Below are positions 4,517-12,659 of a DNA stretch of 20,016 bases, piece by piece (within the stretch, counting starts at the first letter, position 1; the number at the start of each line of letters is the position of its first letter). The translations under genes were made by a program, and so were the position numbers. The DNA is from a virus. The notes under the pieces were generated by a model that made no database searches, was not told where the DNA came from, and was given only the letters and a program-made list of their open reading frames with translations. The stretch lies in IMG/VR virus record IMGVR_UViG_3300027861_000247, positions 1 to 20,016 of that record, one strand, 5' to 3'.

Positions 4517-6476
4517 AGTTACCCAAGCAGCTTTAAAGTTCTTAGAAACTGGGTATTATACATCAGCTCTTCCTGGTACAAAAGAATACTTTGAGTTCTG
4601 GGACAAAGAAAAGAAAAAATGTCTGTATGGGTACACAGTCGATAAAGGAACTCCAGATGAATTCTCAGTCACTGGTTTTCATTACTTCTATTTAAACTAT
4701 TGTCCTATTGACAGGGCTATAGATGAAGTTATGCCAGATGGTAGTATTCAGGCTAAACGTGAGAGGACATTCCCAGCGTTTTATGATGGTGATTATTTAT
4801 ATTTTCATGAGATAGATAAAGCAAGATCTGAAAATAAACATATGATCGTTCTAAAAGCTAGACGTAAGGGTTACTCTTATAAGGCTGGTAGTATGTTAGC
4901 TAGAAACTATTTCTTTATAAGGAATTCAAAGAACTTTGTATTTGCAGGGCAAAAAGAATATTTAATTGGTGATGGTTTATTATCAAAAGCATGGGAATTC
5001 TTATCTTTTATAGATGATCATACAGCATGGGCTCAACCTAGATTAAAAGATAGGGAGATGCATAAAATGTCCGGCTATAAGAAGAAAGTAAACGGAGTAG
5101 AAATAGAAATGGGGATGAAGTCTCAGATAATGGGAGTGAGTTTAAAAGATAATCCAGATAAAGTGAGGGGAAAGGCGGGTGAATTAGTTTTCTTTGAGGA
5201 AGCGGGTTCATTCCCCGGACTTCTTAAAGCATGGGAGGTAACTATGCCAACAATGAGACAAGGATCTAAAACATTGGGAATGATGGTTGCTTTTGGTACC
5301 GGTGGTACTGAAGGAGCGGATTTTGAAGCTATGGAAGAAATCTTTTATAATCCTGTAGCATATGATTGTATGGATTATGAAAATGTATGGGATGAAGGTG
5401 CTATGGGTACTAGATGTGGGTATTTTATACCTATTCAAAGAAATTTAGATGGATTTATAGACGATCAAGGTAACTCTTTAATGCCGGAAGCCGTAGAATA
5501 CGAAGATAAAGCCAGAGAAAAGAAGAAAGGAGCTGCAGATCATAAATCATTAGATCAGTATATAGCTGAACATCCTTACTCACCTCAAGAGGCTACCTTA
5601 CAAGTCACATCTAACTTATTCGATATAATATCACTTCAAGAGCAGTATAATAAAGTTAAAGCTTCTAATTTACATTCTTTAGGAACTGCTGGAGACCTTT
5701 ACTACGATTCAAAAGGTGTAGTTAAGTTTAAGTTAAATGGCGATCGTAAACCTATTTTAAAGTACCCTCATAGGAAAGATGATAGTATTACAGGGGCAAT
5801 ATTAGTATATGAAGCTCCTTATAGAAACAATGTAGGACAAGTGCCTATGAATATGTATGTACTTTGTCATGACCCTTATGGTCAAAATCAATCTGCAGAT
5901 AGTACCTCGTTAGGTTCTGCGTATGTTATAAAGAGAACTAATAACATATCTAAACCTGACGATATGATAGTAGCTAGTTATGTGGGAAGACCTAATACCT
6001 CTGATGAGTATAATAGAAATCTCTTTATGTTAGCTGATTATTATGGATGTAAGATTGGATTTGAAAATGATCGAGGGGAAATAATACCATACGCTAAACG
6101 ACATAGAAAGTTACATAAACTTCAGGAAGAGTTTGAAATGCTAGATAAGAAAGAATTGCAGTCTAAAACAGTAAAACGTCAGTATGGGATGCATATGACT
6201 GAAGCTAGAAAGAGGCAGGGAGAGCTTTACATTAGAGATTGGTTAGTGTCTCCTAGAGGAAAAGACGAGGATGGGGTGTATACCCTCAATCTTCATAAAA
6301 TATATGACCCAGCATTATTAACTGAGTTAATAAAATTTAATCATAAAGGTAACTTTGATAGAGTTATGTCGTTAATGATTGGTATGTTCCATACAAAGGA
6401 ATTATACAATGCTGAGGTTAAAGATATACTAGAAGATGGATCAGCTAATGATTGGTTTGATAGGATGTATAATTAA
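4497..6476 (+). CDS. terL: Terminase large subunit
   Basis: The DNA-packaging motor, an ATPase plus nuclease that docks on the portal and cuts concatemers. At 659 aa it is within the size of large TerL proteins. ATPase: a Walker A-like MIVLKARRKGYSYK at 116-129 (a deviant P-loop, as common in TerL), Walker B LVFFEEAG at 230-237 with catalytic Glu, and a coupling segment VAFGTGGTEG at 264-273. Nuclease: RNase H-like VLCHDPYG with Asp 459, GFENDRG at 521-527, and a C-terminal Asp 621 in NFDRVMSLMIG. It ends the first operon; the portal gene follows with its own promoter. The ATG at 4497 overlaps the upstream gene by 20 bases. The family assignment is firm. Confidence 0.95.
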   Translation: MLKNTARVTQAALKFLETGYYTSALPGTKEYFEFWDKEKKKCLYGYTVDKGTPDEFSVTGFHYFYLNYCPIDRAIDEVMPDGSIQAKRERTFPAFYDGDYLYFHEIDKARSENKHMIVLKARRKGYSYKAGSMLARNYFFIRNSKNFVFAGQKEYLIGDGLLSKAWEFLSFIDDHTAWAQPRLKDREMHKMSGYKKKVNGVEIEMGMKSQIMGVSLKDNPDKVRGKAGELVFFEEAGSFPGLLKAWEVTMPTMRQGSKTLGMMVAFGTGGTEGADFEAMEEIFYNPVAYDCMDYENVWDEGAMGTRCGYFIPIQRNLDGFIDDQGNSLMPEAVEYEDKAREKKKGAADHKSLDQYIAEHPYSPQEATLQVTSNLFDIISLQEQYNKVKASNLHSLGTAGDLYYDSKGVVKFKLNGDRKPILKYPHRKDDSITGAILVYEAPYRNNVGQVPMNMYVLCHDPYGQNQSADSTSLGSAYVIKRTNNISKPDDMIVASYVGRPNTSDEYNRNLFMLADYYGCKIGFENDRGEIIPYAKRHRKLHKLQEEFEMLDKKELQSKTVKRQYGMHMTEARKRQGELYIRDWLVSPRGKDEDGVYTLNLHKIYDPALLTELIKFNHKGNFDRVMSLMIGMFHTKELYNAEVKDILEDGSANDWFDRMYN

Positions 6477-6513
6477 TGTTATATTATAAATAATAAGATA
6501 TAATATGTATAGT

Positions 6514-6548
6514 GTGTAAAAAATTGAATAAATAATGTTATTTTTGTA
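6514..6548 (+). promoter_or_regulatory. Promoter of the portal operon
   Basis: GTGTAAAAAA (6514-6523), then 15 bases, then TATTTTTGTA (6539-6548), whose first eight bases match TAnnTTTG exactly. It ends five bases before the portal ATG, so the transcript would be nearly leaderless. The same two 10-mers with the same 15-base gap recur before the scaffold gene at 11412. The upstream 6477-6513 has only a weak AT hairpin (ATATTAT/ATAATAT). Confidence 0.75.
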
Positions 6549-6553
6549 GAATT

Positions 6554-8845
6554 ATGGGATACGAAGGAATACCTAGGCAGAAGCTGTCTATCAAGAAAAA
6601 AAATAAAGAATGGAGAGAAGCTTGTGTAGAAGCTTATATAGGTTTATCTGGAAACGGATTTACACTTTCTTCAAGGAGAGATGATTTACAACGCCTTTAT
6701 GATATGTATAATGGGATTGTAGATACTAATGATTATAACTTAGTATTAAAACCTTACGGTAAATCCCGTAAAAACTTTCCATCAGAATTAAGAAATTACC
6801 CTATTATCAAACCTATCATTGATTTGTTATTAGGAGAAAAAACTAAAAGGCCTTTCAATTTTACAGTATCAGTTCAGAATGCAGATACAATATCACGTAA
6901 AGAAATGCAAAAGCAGGAAATTATCTACAGAAATTTGCAACAACACTTTATTAATGCTGCCAACCAAGCGGGAGTTGATACAGGGGTAGCATCTGAAGAG
7001 GTTAGTATGCCTGAACATATAGAAAAACTATTCGAATCTGATTACGTAGATAATAGAGCTGTTATGGGACAGCATGCTATGACATACATTGAGCATCACC
7101 AAGAAGTTAAACATAAACTAGATAAAGCTTGGTTTCATTATTTAATATCTGGTGAGACGTATACACATAGAGGGGTAAGACATAATGAACCTTTTTATGA
7201 GGTTTTAAATCCATTAAATGTAAATTATGATTTAGATCCGGATTTAGAGTTTGTAGAGGATGGTGATTGGGCTTCTATAACTAAATTTGTACATGCTAGT
7301 ACAATTATTGATCATTATTTTGACGTATTAACTGAAAATGAGATACTGGAATTAGAATCACCTACACACTCAGGAAGTGACATAGGGTTTTTAGCAGCAG
7401 CTGCTTCTCAAGGTAAAAACGATAATAGGTTAGATTCTAGATTAATTGAAGTTGTTAATGTGTATTGGAAATCTAGAAAAAGAATAGGCTTTCTATCTTT
7501 TATGAACCCAGAAACAGGGGAACCTATTATAGAAGAAGTAGAAGATGGATTTAGAATGCCGGCAGAACTTAAAGAACAAAAAGCTAAACTAGAGTGGATA
7601 TGGGTTAATGAAGTATGGGAAGGTACTAGGATAGACAATAAATATTATGTGAATATTAGACCTATACATAACCAAAGAACTTCATTAGATAATCCATCTA
7701 TATGTAAGCTTCCTATTAACGGTAGAAGATATTCAGATGTTAATTCTTCTAATATATCTTTAGTTTCAATAGGAATACCTTTCCAGGTTAATTATAATAT
7801 TTATAAATATAGATTAGAACTAGCTATAGCAAGATCAAAAGATATTATAGCTCAATTCGATATTAATATGATCCCTAAGAAATGGGATATGGATAAATTT
7901 ATGTATTTTGTAGAAGGTACAGGTATTGCTTGGGTTGATTATAATAAAGAAGGTGTTAAACTATCACCTCAACATCAATCAGTGATGGATATGTCTATTA
8001 AAACTATTGAGCAGTATATAATGCTTCTTAATTCAATTGTAGAGGAATGGGAGAAGTTATCAGGGGTGAATAGACAAAGACAGGGTCAGATAGGATCATA
8101 TGAAGGTAAGGCTGCTTCTCAACAGGCTATTGTACAATCTTCTCATATTACTGAGGATCTATTTAAAAAGTTTGGAAGATTAGAGCAGAGAGATATGCAA
8201 GCGCTATTAGATTACTCTAAAGAGGCTTGGCATACAGGTAAAAAAGCTGCATTTGTAATGCCTGATGGTGCTACAGAGTTTTTAGATATAGATTCTATGG
8301 AGCATATGGAAACTAATTATGGTATATTCATGACGGATTCAGGGAAAGAGCAGGATAAGATCGAGGGTATAAGACAATTATCACAATCAATGGTTCAAAA
8401 TGGAGTTAAGGTATCTGCAATTGTAGATATGATGGATGCTACGAGTTTCACTCAACTTAAATCTAAAATAAAACAAGCTGAAGCTAAACAGGCTGAATTA
8501 GAGAAAGCTCAACAAGAGGCTGAACAACAACAGCAGCAGGCACAGTTAGAACAGCAACAAGCTGCTATGGAGCAACAGGCCGAAGATAAGAAAGCGGAAA
8601 GAGAGCTTAAAGTTCAAATTGCAGAGATACATGTAAGTGGACAGAAAGAAGCTGCTCAATTGAACTTACAAACGTCTATGCAGGAGATTGAATTGAAAGG
8701 AGAGGAAATTGATATTAAAGAAAAATTAGCAAATGAAGAGATTAGATCTAATAAAGCTGATGAGTCTATAGATAGAGAGAAAATTCAAGCTGATATTAAA
8801 AAAACTAAAATAGCTAAGGTTAATCAAAAAAAGAAAGATAGTTAA
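6554..8845 (+). CDS. Portal protein
   Basis: Predicted dodecameric portal, the channel at the capsid vertex on which head assembly and packaging are centred. 763 aa, in the size class of large P22- and crAss-type portals. Residues 81-100 contain PIIKPIIDLLLGEKTKRP, the conserved segment before the clip region (hydrophobic helix, GE, xRP). The middle is mixed alpha/beta (MIPKKWDMDKFMYFVEGTGI; KLSGVNRQRQGQIG), typical of the wing and stem. From about residue 630 it becomes a Gln/Glu/Lys/Ala-rich coiled coil (KAQQEAEQQQQQAQLEQQQ), the barrel or an extended crown projecting into the head. It follows TerL, and its stop overlaps the next ATG (TAATG). Confidence 0.9.
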   Translation: MGYEGIPRQKLSIKKKNKEWREACVEAYIGLSGNGFTLSSRRDDLQRLYDMYNGIVDTNDYNLVLKPYGKSRKNFPSELRNYPIIKPIIDLLLGEKTKRPFNFTVSVQNADTISRKEMQKQEIIYRNLQQHFINAANQAGVDTGVASEEVSMPEHIEKLFESDYVDNRAVMGQHAMTYIEHHQEVKHKLDKAWFHYLISGETYTHRGVRHNEPFYEVLNPLNVNYDLDPDLEFVEDGDWASITKFVHASTIIDHYFDVLTENEILELESPTHSGSDIGFLAAAASQGKNDNRLDSRLIEVVNVYWKSRKRIGFLSFMNPETGEPIIEEVEDGFRMPAELKEQKAKLEWIWVNEVWEGTRIDNKYYVNIRPIHNQRTSLDNPSICKLPINGRRYSDVNSSNISLVSIGIPFQVNYNIYKYRLELAIARSKDIIAQFDINMIPKKWDMDKFMYFVEGTGIAWVDYNKEGVKLSPQHQSVMDMSIKTIEQYIMLLNSIVEEWEKLSGVNRQRQGQIGSYEGKAASQQAIVQSSHITEDLFKKFGRLEQRDMQALLDYSKEAWHTGKKAAFVMPDGATEFLDIDSMEHMETNYGIFMTDSGKEQDKIEGIRQLSQSMVQNGVKVSAIVDMMDATSFTQLKSKIKQAEAKQAELEKAQQEAEQQQQQAQLEQQQAAMEQQAEDKKAERELKVQIAEIHVSGQKEAAQLNLQTSMQEIELKGEEIDIKEKLANEEIRSNKADESIDREKIQADIKKTKIAKVNQKKKDS

Positions 8846-11355
8846 TGCTTACATCTAAAGATAAATTAGATATCATAAAAGGATCTTTATCTGGAGAGGT
8901 AAATGAACCTGCCTATATAGCTATAAAAAAGGTTGAGGAAGAGCAGGCTGTGCAACAGGCTGAACAAGAAGCTCAACAAGCCCAGCAAGGAGAAACGGCT
9001 GTAGAACCCCCTCAGGAGGCTCCTACGGTACAGGCTACAGGAGGTACAGCGGCTATAAAGCCTACAATGCCTCATACGGCAAGTTCAGGTTCACCTCATT
9101 TAATTAATTCAGCTTCATCCTTAGATATAGGATTTAATCAAGCATCAGGAACATCTAGAGGTAAAACTTCTTTAGGTACACAGGGCTCATATAAGAAAGG
9201 TGGAATCAAATATGAGGATGGAGGTCCTGGTACAGAACTATCCATGTGTAGTAATGGAGAATGGAATGGAGGTAGTGTTAAAACGGCTTGTGGAAATAGA
9301 AACTCAGCACATAATTTATATGGATCTGGAGCTATAACTTTAGGTGATATAAGTGATAAGACTATGTCTGGATCGGTTAGGGCAGGTTTAGGTTATAGTA
9401 CACATGTTCCTTATTCACCTATTACTGGTCATCTCGGATTAAGTGGTGGATCAAGATTTAAAATGGATGAGCATAGTCAAAATTTTAAGCCTATCTTTGA
9501 TGCTACAGGGTCTATTGGTATGGAAGGAGAATTTGGGGGTAATTCTCATAACTGGAGAGAGCCGTGGAAATATGGTGCTGGAGTTTATGGGAAACAAGAT
9601 TTAACAGGAGGTACTGGAACTACGGTTGGTTTATATGGGAATGTTGGTAAGTTCTCAGGTAAAGTAGGATATAATAGAAATACTGGACCAGAAGCTACTA
9701 TAGGGTTTGGCCTTCCTATAAGAAAAAAGGGAGGATTTAAATATGAAAATGGAGGACCAAAGAGACCTACAAGTAAAGCGGATATTAAGGAACTACAAAA
9801 CCATTTACTTTCAGAAGGGTTTAAGTTACCTAAGTTTGGAGCGGATGGAAGTTGGGGGGAGGAGTCGCAAATTGCATATGATAAATATACTAATAGAACT
9901 AAAACAAACTCAATTAGTATGTGGGATAGAGTGAAAGGAGCAGTACAAAAGGTTAATCCAATGAATATTAGTCAATCAGCTGCATCTTATGCACAGTATA
10001 TGGGTAATGCTTTATTACAAGGAACTGGTCTTGTAGGTCAAGATGAATCATATTTTGATGTAGATGAAAATGATCTTAGATCTGATGAATTAGGAGCATA
10101 TAAATCAATGTTAAGACAAAATCTTAATAAAGGTAAGAAAGGTAAGATAGATTACAGAGAGTATAGTAATGATGCGGAGATAAATAATGCTCCAAATTCA
10201 GAGGCAGCTAGAAAAAAATTAAGGGGGAAAGGTATAGGAAAAACATTACTGAAGGATTGGTACTTTGCTAATAGTACTAATAGTACAAAAGAGGCTTTAC
10301 ATGGTTTAACAGGTAATGCTAATTATACTATAGATGATGATGGTAATGTACATGTTCAAGATAATTATGATTTTAATTACTCACAAAATAAAAAAACAGG
10401 TCCACAGAAAGCAGGAACTACTCTTGGTGAGATATGGAATACAGTTAAAAATTCTAAAATGGAAGGATTATATCAAAGAGCGCACGAAGTAGGAGATCAT
10501 ACTAAATCTAGTATTCCTGTAGATATTTCTCTAGGATCTGCAACTGATATGGGATTATCACCACAAGAGATAGCGTCCTTAGGAAAATATACGACAAATA
10601 AAATTAAGACAGTAGGTACTTGGGATTTAATGAAAAGAGCTGTTGGATTTGAAGATGGCGGGTTTAAAGATGGGGATGGGACAGAAAATACTGATACTAT
10701 TCCTAATCTTAATCTTAGACAGGAGATTATGGACTATATGCATAGGTCAGGAAGGGACACTAATCAAGTAAAACTTGTTCAGGAGTATATAGCAACGCAG
10801 GAATCTAATAATAATCCTAGTAAAAAACAATTATCTCAAAATAAAGAAACTAAAGAATTTTTTGATGGACCGGGTAGAGGTAAGTATCAGTTTGAAATGG
10901 GTAAAAAACAAGGAGCAAATACTGCTTTAAATAGTGCTGTACTTTTTCTTCAAGAAGTATTAGGTATTGATCCTGTTAATACTAAATATAAAGGTTATGA
11001 GAACATACATAAGTTTTATAGTCAGAAAGGTGAGAACACAGATTTTTCTACTTTTACAGAAAAAGAACAAGATGCAATATTTTTAGCTCAATCTATTTAT
11101 GATGGATCAGATAAGAGGGATGACTTTAATACTTTAGTTAAAAACAATAAAAGAGGAGTAACTTCAGAAGGTGTTTATGAATACTGGTTAAAACATCATA
11201 AAGTTAAAAGTACTGAGAAAGATGAGAGGAAGAGATGGGATAAGCGTACTAAATCTGTAAAAACTAAAATTAAAGATGATAATAAAAATAATATTTCTGA
11301 TTTTATAGAAAGACCTAAAAAGAATTCTAACTACAAGAAGTGGGGACTTGAATAA
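8845..11355 (+). CDS. Modular virion protein with peptidoglycan-binding and transglycosylase-like domains
   Basis: 836 aa, coupled to the portal gene. Order of parts: a Gln/Glu/Ala-rich N-terminus (33-60); a Gly-rich, alternating beta region (about 135-292, e.g. SGSVRAGLGYSTHVPYSP, TTVGLYGNVGKFSGKVGY) resembling small outer-membrane barrels; a peptidoglycan-binding repeat (about 311-350: DIKELQNHLLSEGF, FGADGSWGEESQIAYDKY); a Lys-rich middle; and a C-terminal region (about 640-790) with IATQESNNNPSKKQLSQ (candidate catalytic Glu 653) and GPGRGKYQFE (675-684), resembling lysozyme/transglycosylase-type cores. Segments KKGGxKYExGG at 117-127 and 294-304, and EDGGFKDGDG at 603-612, separate the modules. 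It is probably an ejected or tail-attached protein that opens the wall during entry. The binding repeat is well supported, the lytic domain moderately, the barrel speculative. Confidence 0.75.
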   Translation: MLTSKDKLDIIKGSLSGEVNEPAYIAIKKVEEEQAVQQAEQEAQQAQQGETAVEPPQEAPTVQATGGTAAIKPTMPHTASSGSPHLINSASSLDIGFNQASGTSRGKTSLGTQGSYKKGGIKYEDGGPGTELSMCSNGEWNGGSVKTACGNRNSAHNLYGSGAITLGDISDKTMSGSVRAGLGYSTHVPYSPITGHLGLSGGSRFKMDEHSQNFKPIFDATGSIGMEGEFGGNSHNWREPWKYGAGVYGKQDLTGGTGTTVGLYGNVGKFSGKVGYNRNTGPEATIGFGLPIRKKGGFKYENGGPKRPTSKADIKELQNHLLSEGFKLPKFGADGSWGEESQIAYDKYTNRTKTNSISMWDRVKGAVQKVNPMNISQSAASYAQYMGNALLQGTGLVGQDESYFDVDENDLRSDELGAYKSMLRQNLNKGKKGKIDYREYSNDAEINNAPNSEAARKKLRGKGIGKTLLKDWYFANSTNSTKEALHGLTGNANYTIDDDGNVHVQDNYDFNYSQNKKTGPQKAGTTLGEIWNTVKNSKMEGLYQRAHEVGDHTKSSIPVDISLGSATDMGLSPQEIASLGKYTTNKIKTVGTWDLMKRAVGFEDGGFKDGDGTENTDTIPNLNLRQEIMDYMHRSGRDTNQVKLVQEYIATQESNNNPSKKQLSQNKETKEFFDGPGRGKYQFEMGKKQGANTALNSAVLFLQEVLGIDPVNTKYKGYENIHKFYSQKGENTDFSTFTEKEQDAIFLAQSIYDGSDKRDDFNTLVKNNKRGVTSEGVYEYWLKHHKVKSTEKDERKRWDKRTKSVKTKIKDDNKNNISDFIERPKKNSNYKKWGLE

Positions 11356-11411
11356 TAAACAAGCATTTGATAAAGTGTTATATAATAATAGAAATACCTA
11401 AAAATAAAAAA

Positions 11412-11446
11412 GTGTAAAAAATATAGATATATTTTATATTTTTGTA
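11412..11446 (+). promoter_or_regulatory. Promoter of the scaffold-capsid operon
   Basis: GTGTAAAAAA (11412-11421), 15 bases, TATTTTTGTA (11437-11446): identical in both elements and in spacing to the portal promoter. The leader to the scaffold ATG at 11474 is about 22 bases and A-rich without a Shine-Dalgarno. The preceding bases 11356-11411 show no convincing terminator. Confidence 0.75.
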
Positions 11447-11473
11447 ATTATAAACCAATAAAAATAGACTAAA

Positions 11474-12607
11474 ATGAGTGAAGAACCAGACAAAATACAA
11501 CTAGACGACATATCGTTTGATGATGTTGTAAGTGATGTGAGCCCATCCGATGGAATGGAGGATCTTGCAGTAGAAGATGTAGTAGAAGAAGTAGTAGAAG
11601 AAGAGATAGGAGATGATTTAGAGGACGACTTAGAAGATGATGAAGAGGAGTCTTATGATGATGAAGAGGAGGAGGATTATGAAGAGGATTATGAAGACGA
11701 CGATGAGGAGTCTGAGTATGAGCCTGAAGAGCATGAAATAGAAGAAGGTGACGAAGAAGTGTATGAGCCTTCAGTAGTAAATGAAGTTCTTTCTAATTTA
11801 GGGTATGACCCGGACAATGAGTATGAGGATAGTCCTGAAGGATTAACTCAAATGACACAGGATATAGCATCTCAGATAGCAGATGATCGTATTGATAATC
11901 TATTAGAGGCATATCCTATGGTTAAAGAACATTTACAATATGTCATGAACGGTGGTGAGTCTAATACTTTTTTAGAGAGCACTACTAAATCAGGGGATTA
12001 TGAGTTGTTAGAAATCCGAGAGGATGATATTAATACTCAAAGGAATGTACTTGGTAACTATCTACACATGAAAGGACATGAGGCAGATTTTATCAATGAA
12101 TTGTTAGAAGACTATGAAGATAGTGGCAAGCTATATGGAAAATCTTCTGCAGCTAAAGATGCGATGGCTAAATACCAGCAAGAGCATAGAGAGCAAGTGC
12201 AGGAAAACCAACGTGTAGAATTGTCAAAACAGAAAGAACAAAATGAAGAATTTTGGTCAGGTGTAGCAAACACTATACATGATTCAAGAGAATTCGCAGG
12301 AATTAAGATTACAGATAAAGATAAACGTAGTTTTTATAATTATGTATCTCAACCTGTAGATCAGTCTGGAAAGACACAAAGAGATTTAGATCATCAAGAA
12401 GCTGATATGGAAATTAAATTAGCAATTGATTATCTAATGTATAAGGGGTTTAACCTTGAAGATATAATAGGACAGAGAGCTAATACTCGAAGTACTGCTT
12501 CTTTAAGAGATAAACTATCTAGGAACGATGAAAGTTTAAAGAGTTCAAAGAAAAGACGTAGAACAGTTAAGAACGTTGACTTTGATGATTTAGATCTTTC
12601 TATTTAA
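11474..12607 (+). CDS. Capsid scaffolding protein
   Basis: 377 aa directly before the capsid gene, the usual place of a scaffold. The N-terminal quarter is extremely acidic: residues about 36-100 are almost only Glu, Asp and Tyr (DDLEDDLEDDEEES and similar). The middle is helical (KYQQEHREQVQENQRVELSK). The C-terminus has a basic patch KKRRR (359-363) ending in NVDFDDLDLSI; scaffolds of other phages bind the capsid protein through a basic C-terminal helix. Expected role: internal chaperone of procapsid assembly, later lost or cleaved. No protease motif is seen here, so removal would be by exit or by a protease encoded elsewhere. Function is inferred from composition and position. Confidence 0.8.
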   Translation: MSEEPDKIQLDDISFDDVVSDVSPSDGMEDLAVEDVVEEVVEEEIGDDLEDDLEDDEEESYDDEEEEDYEEDYEDDDEESEYEPEEHEIEEGDEEVYEPSVVNEVLSNLGYDPDNEYEDSPEGLTQMTQDIASQIADDRIDNLLEAYPMVKEHLQYVMNGGESNTFLESTTKSGDYELLEIREDDINTQRNVLGNYLHMKGHEADFINELLEDYEDSGKLYGKSSAAKDAMAKYQQEHREQVQENQRVELSKQKEQNEEFWSGVANTIHDSREFAGIKITDKDKRSFYNYVSQPVDQSGKTQRDLDHQEADMEIKLAIDYLMYKGFNLEDIIGQRANTRSTASLRDKLSRNDESLKSSKKRRRTVKNVDFDDLDLSI

Positions 12608-12611
12608 AACG

Positions 12612-12635
12612 ACAATTAGCTGGAAACAGCATTGT
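12612..12635 (+). other. GAAA-tetraloop hairpin in the capsid gene leader
   Basis: ACAAT (12612-12616), a two-base TA bulge, GCTG, loop GAAA (12623-12626), CAGC, ATTGT (12631-12635): nine pairs with a stable tetraloop between the scaffold stop and the capsid ATG. There is no U-tract, so it is more likely an mRNA processing or stabilising element than a terminator. Confidence 0.6.
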
Positions 12636-12659
12636 ATATAACTTAAAAATAAATAAAAA

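Noticed and set aside
8461-8845. Gln-rich repeats at the portal C-terminus as a separate gene or expansion error
   Set aside because: The frame is continuous with the portal, the pattern is a normal coiled coil, and the stop overlaps the next ATG as in other gene pairs here.
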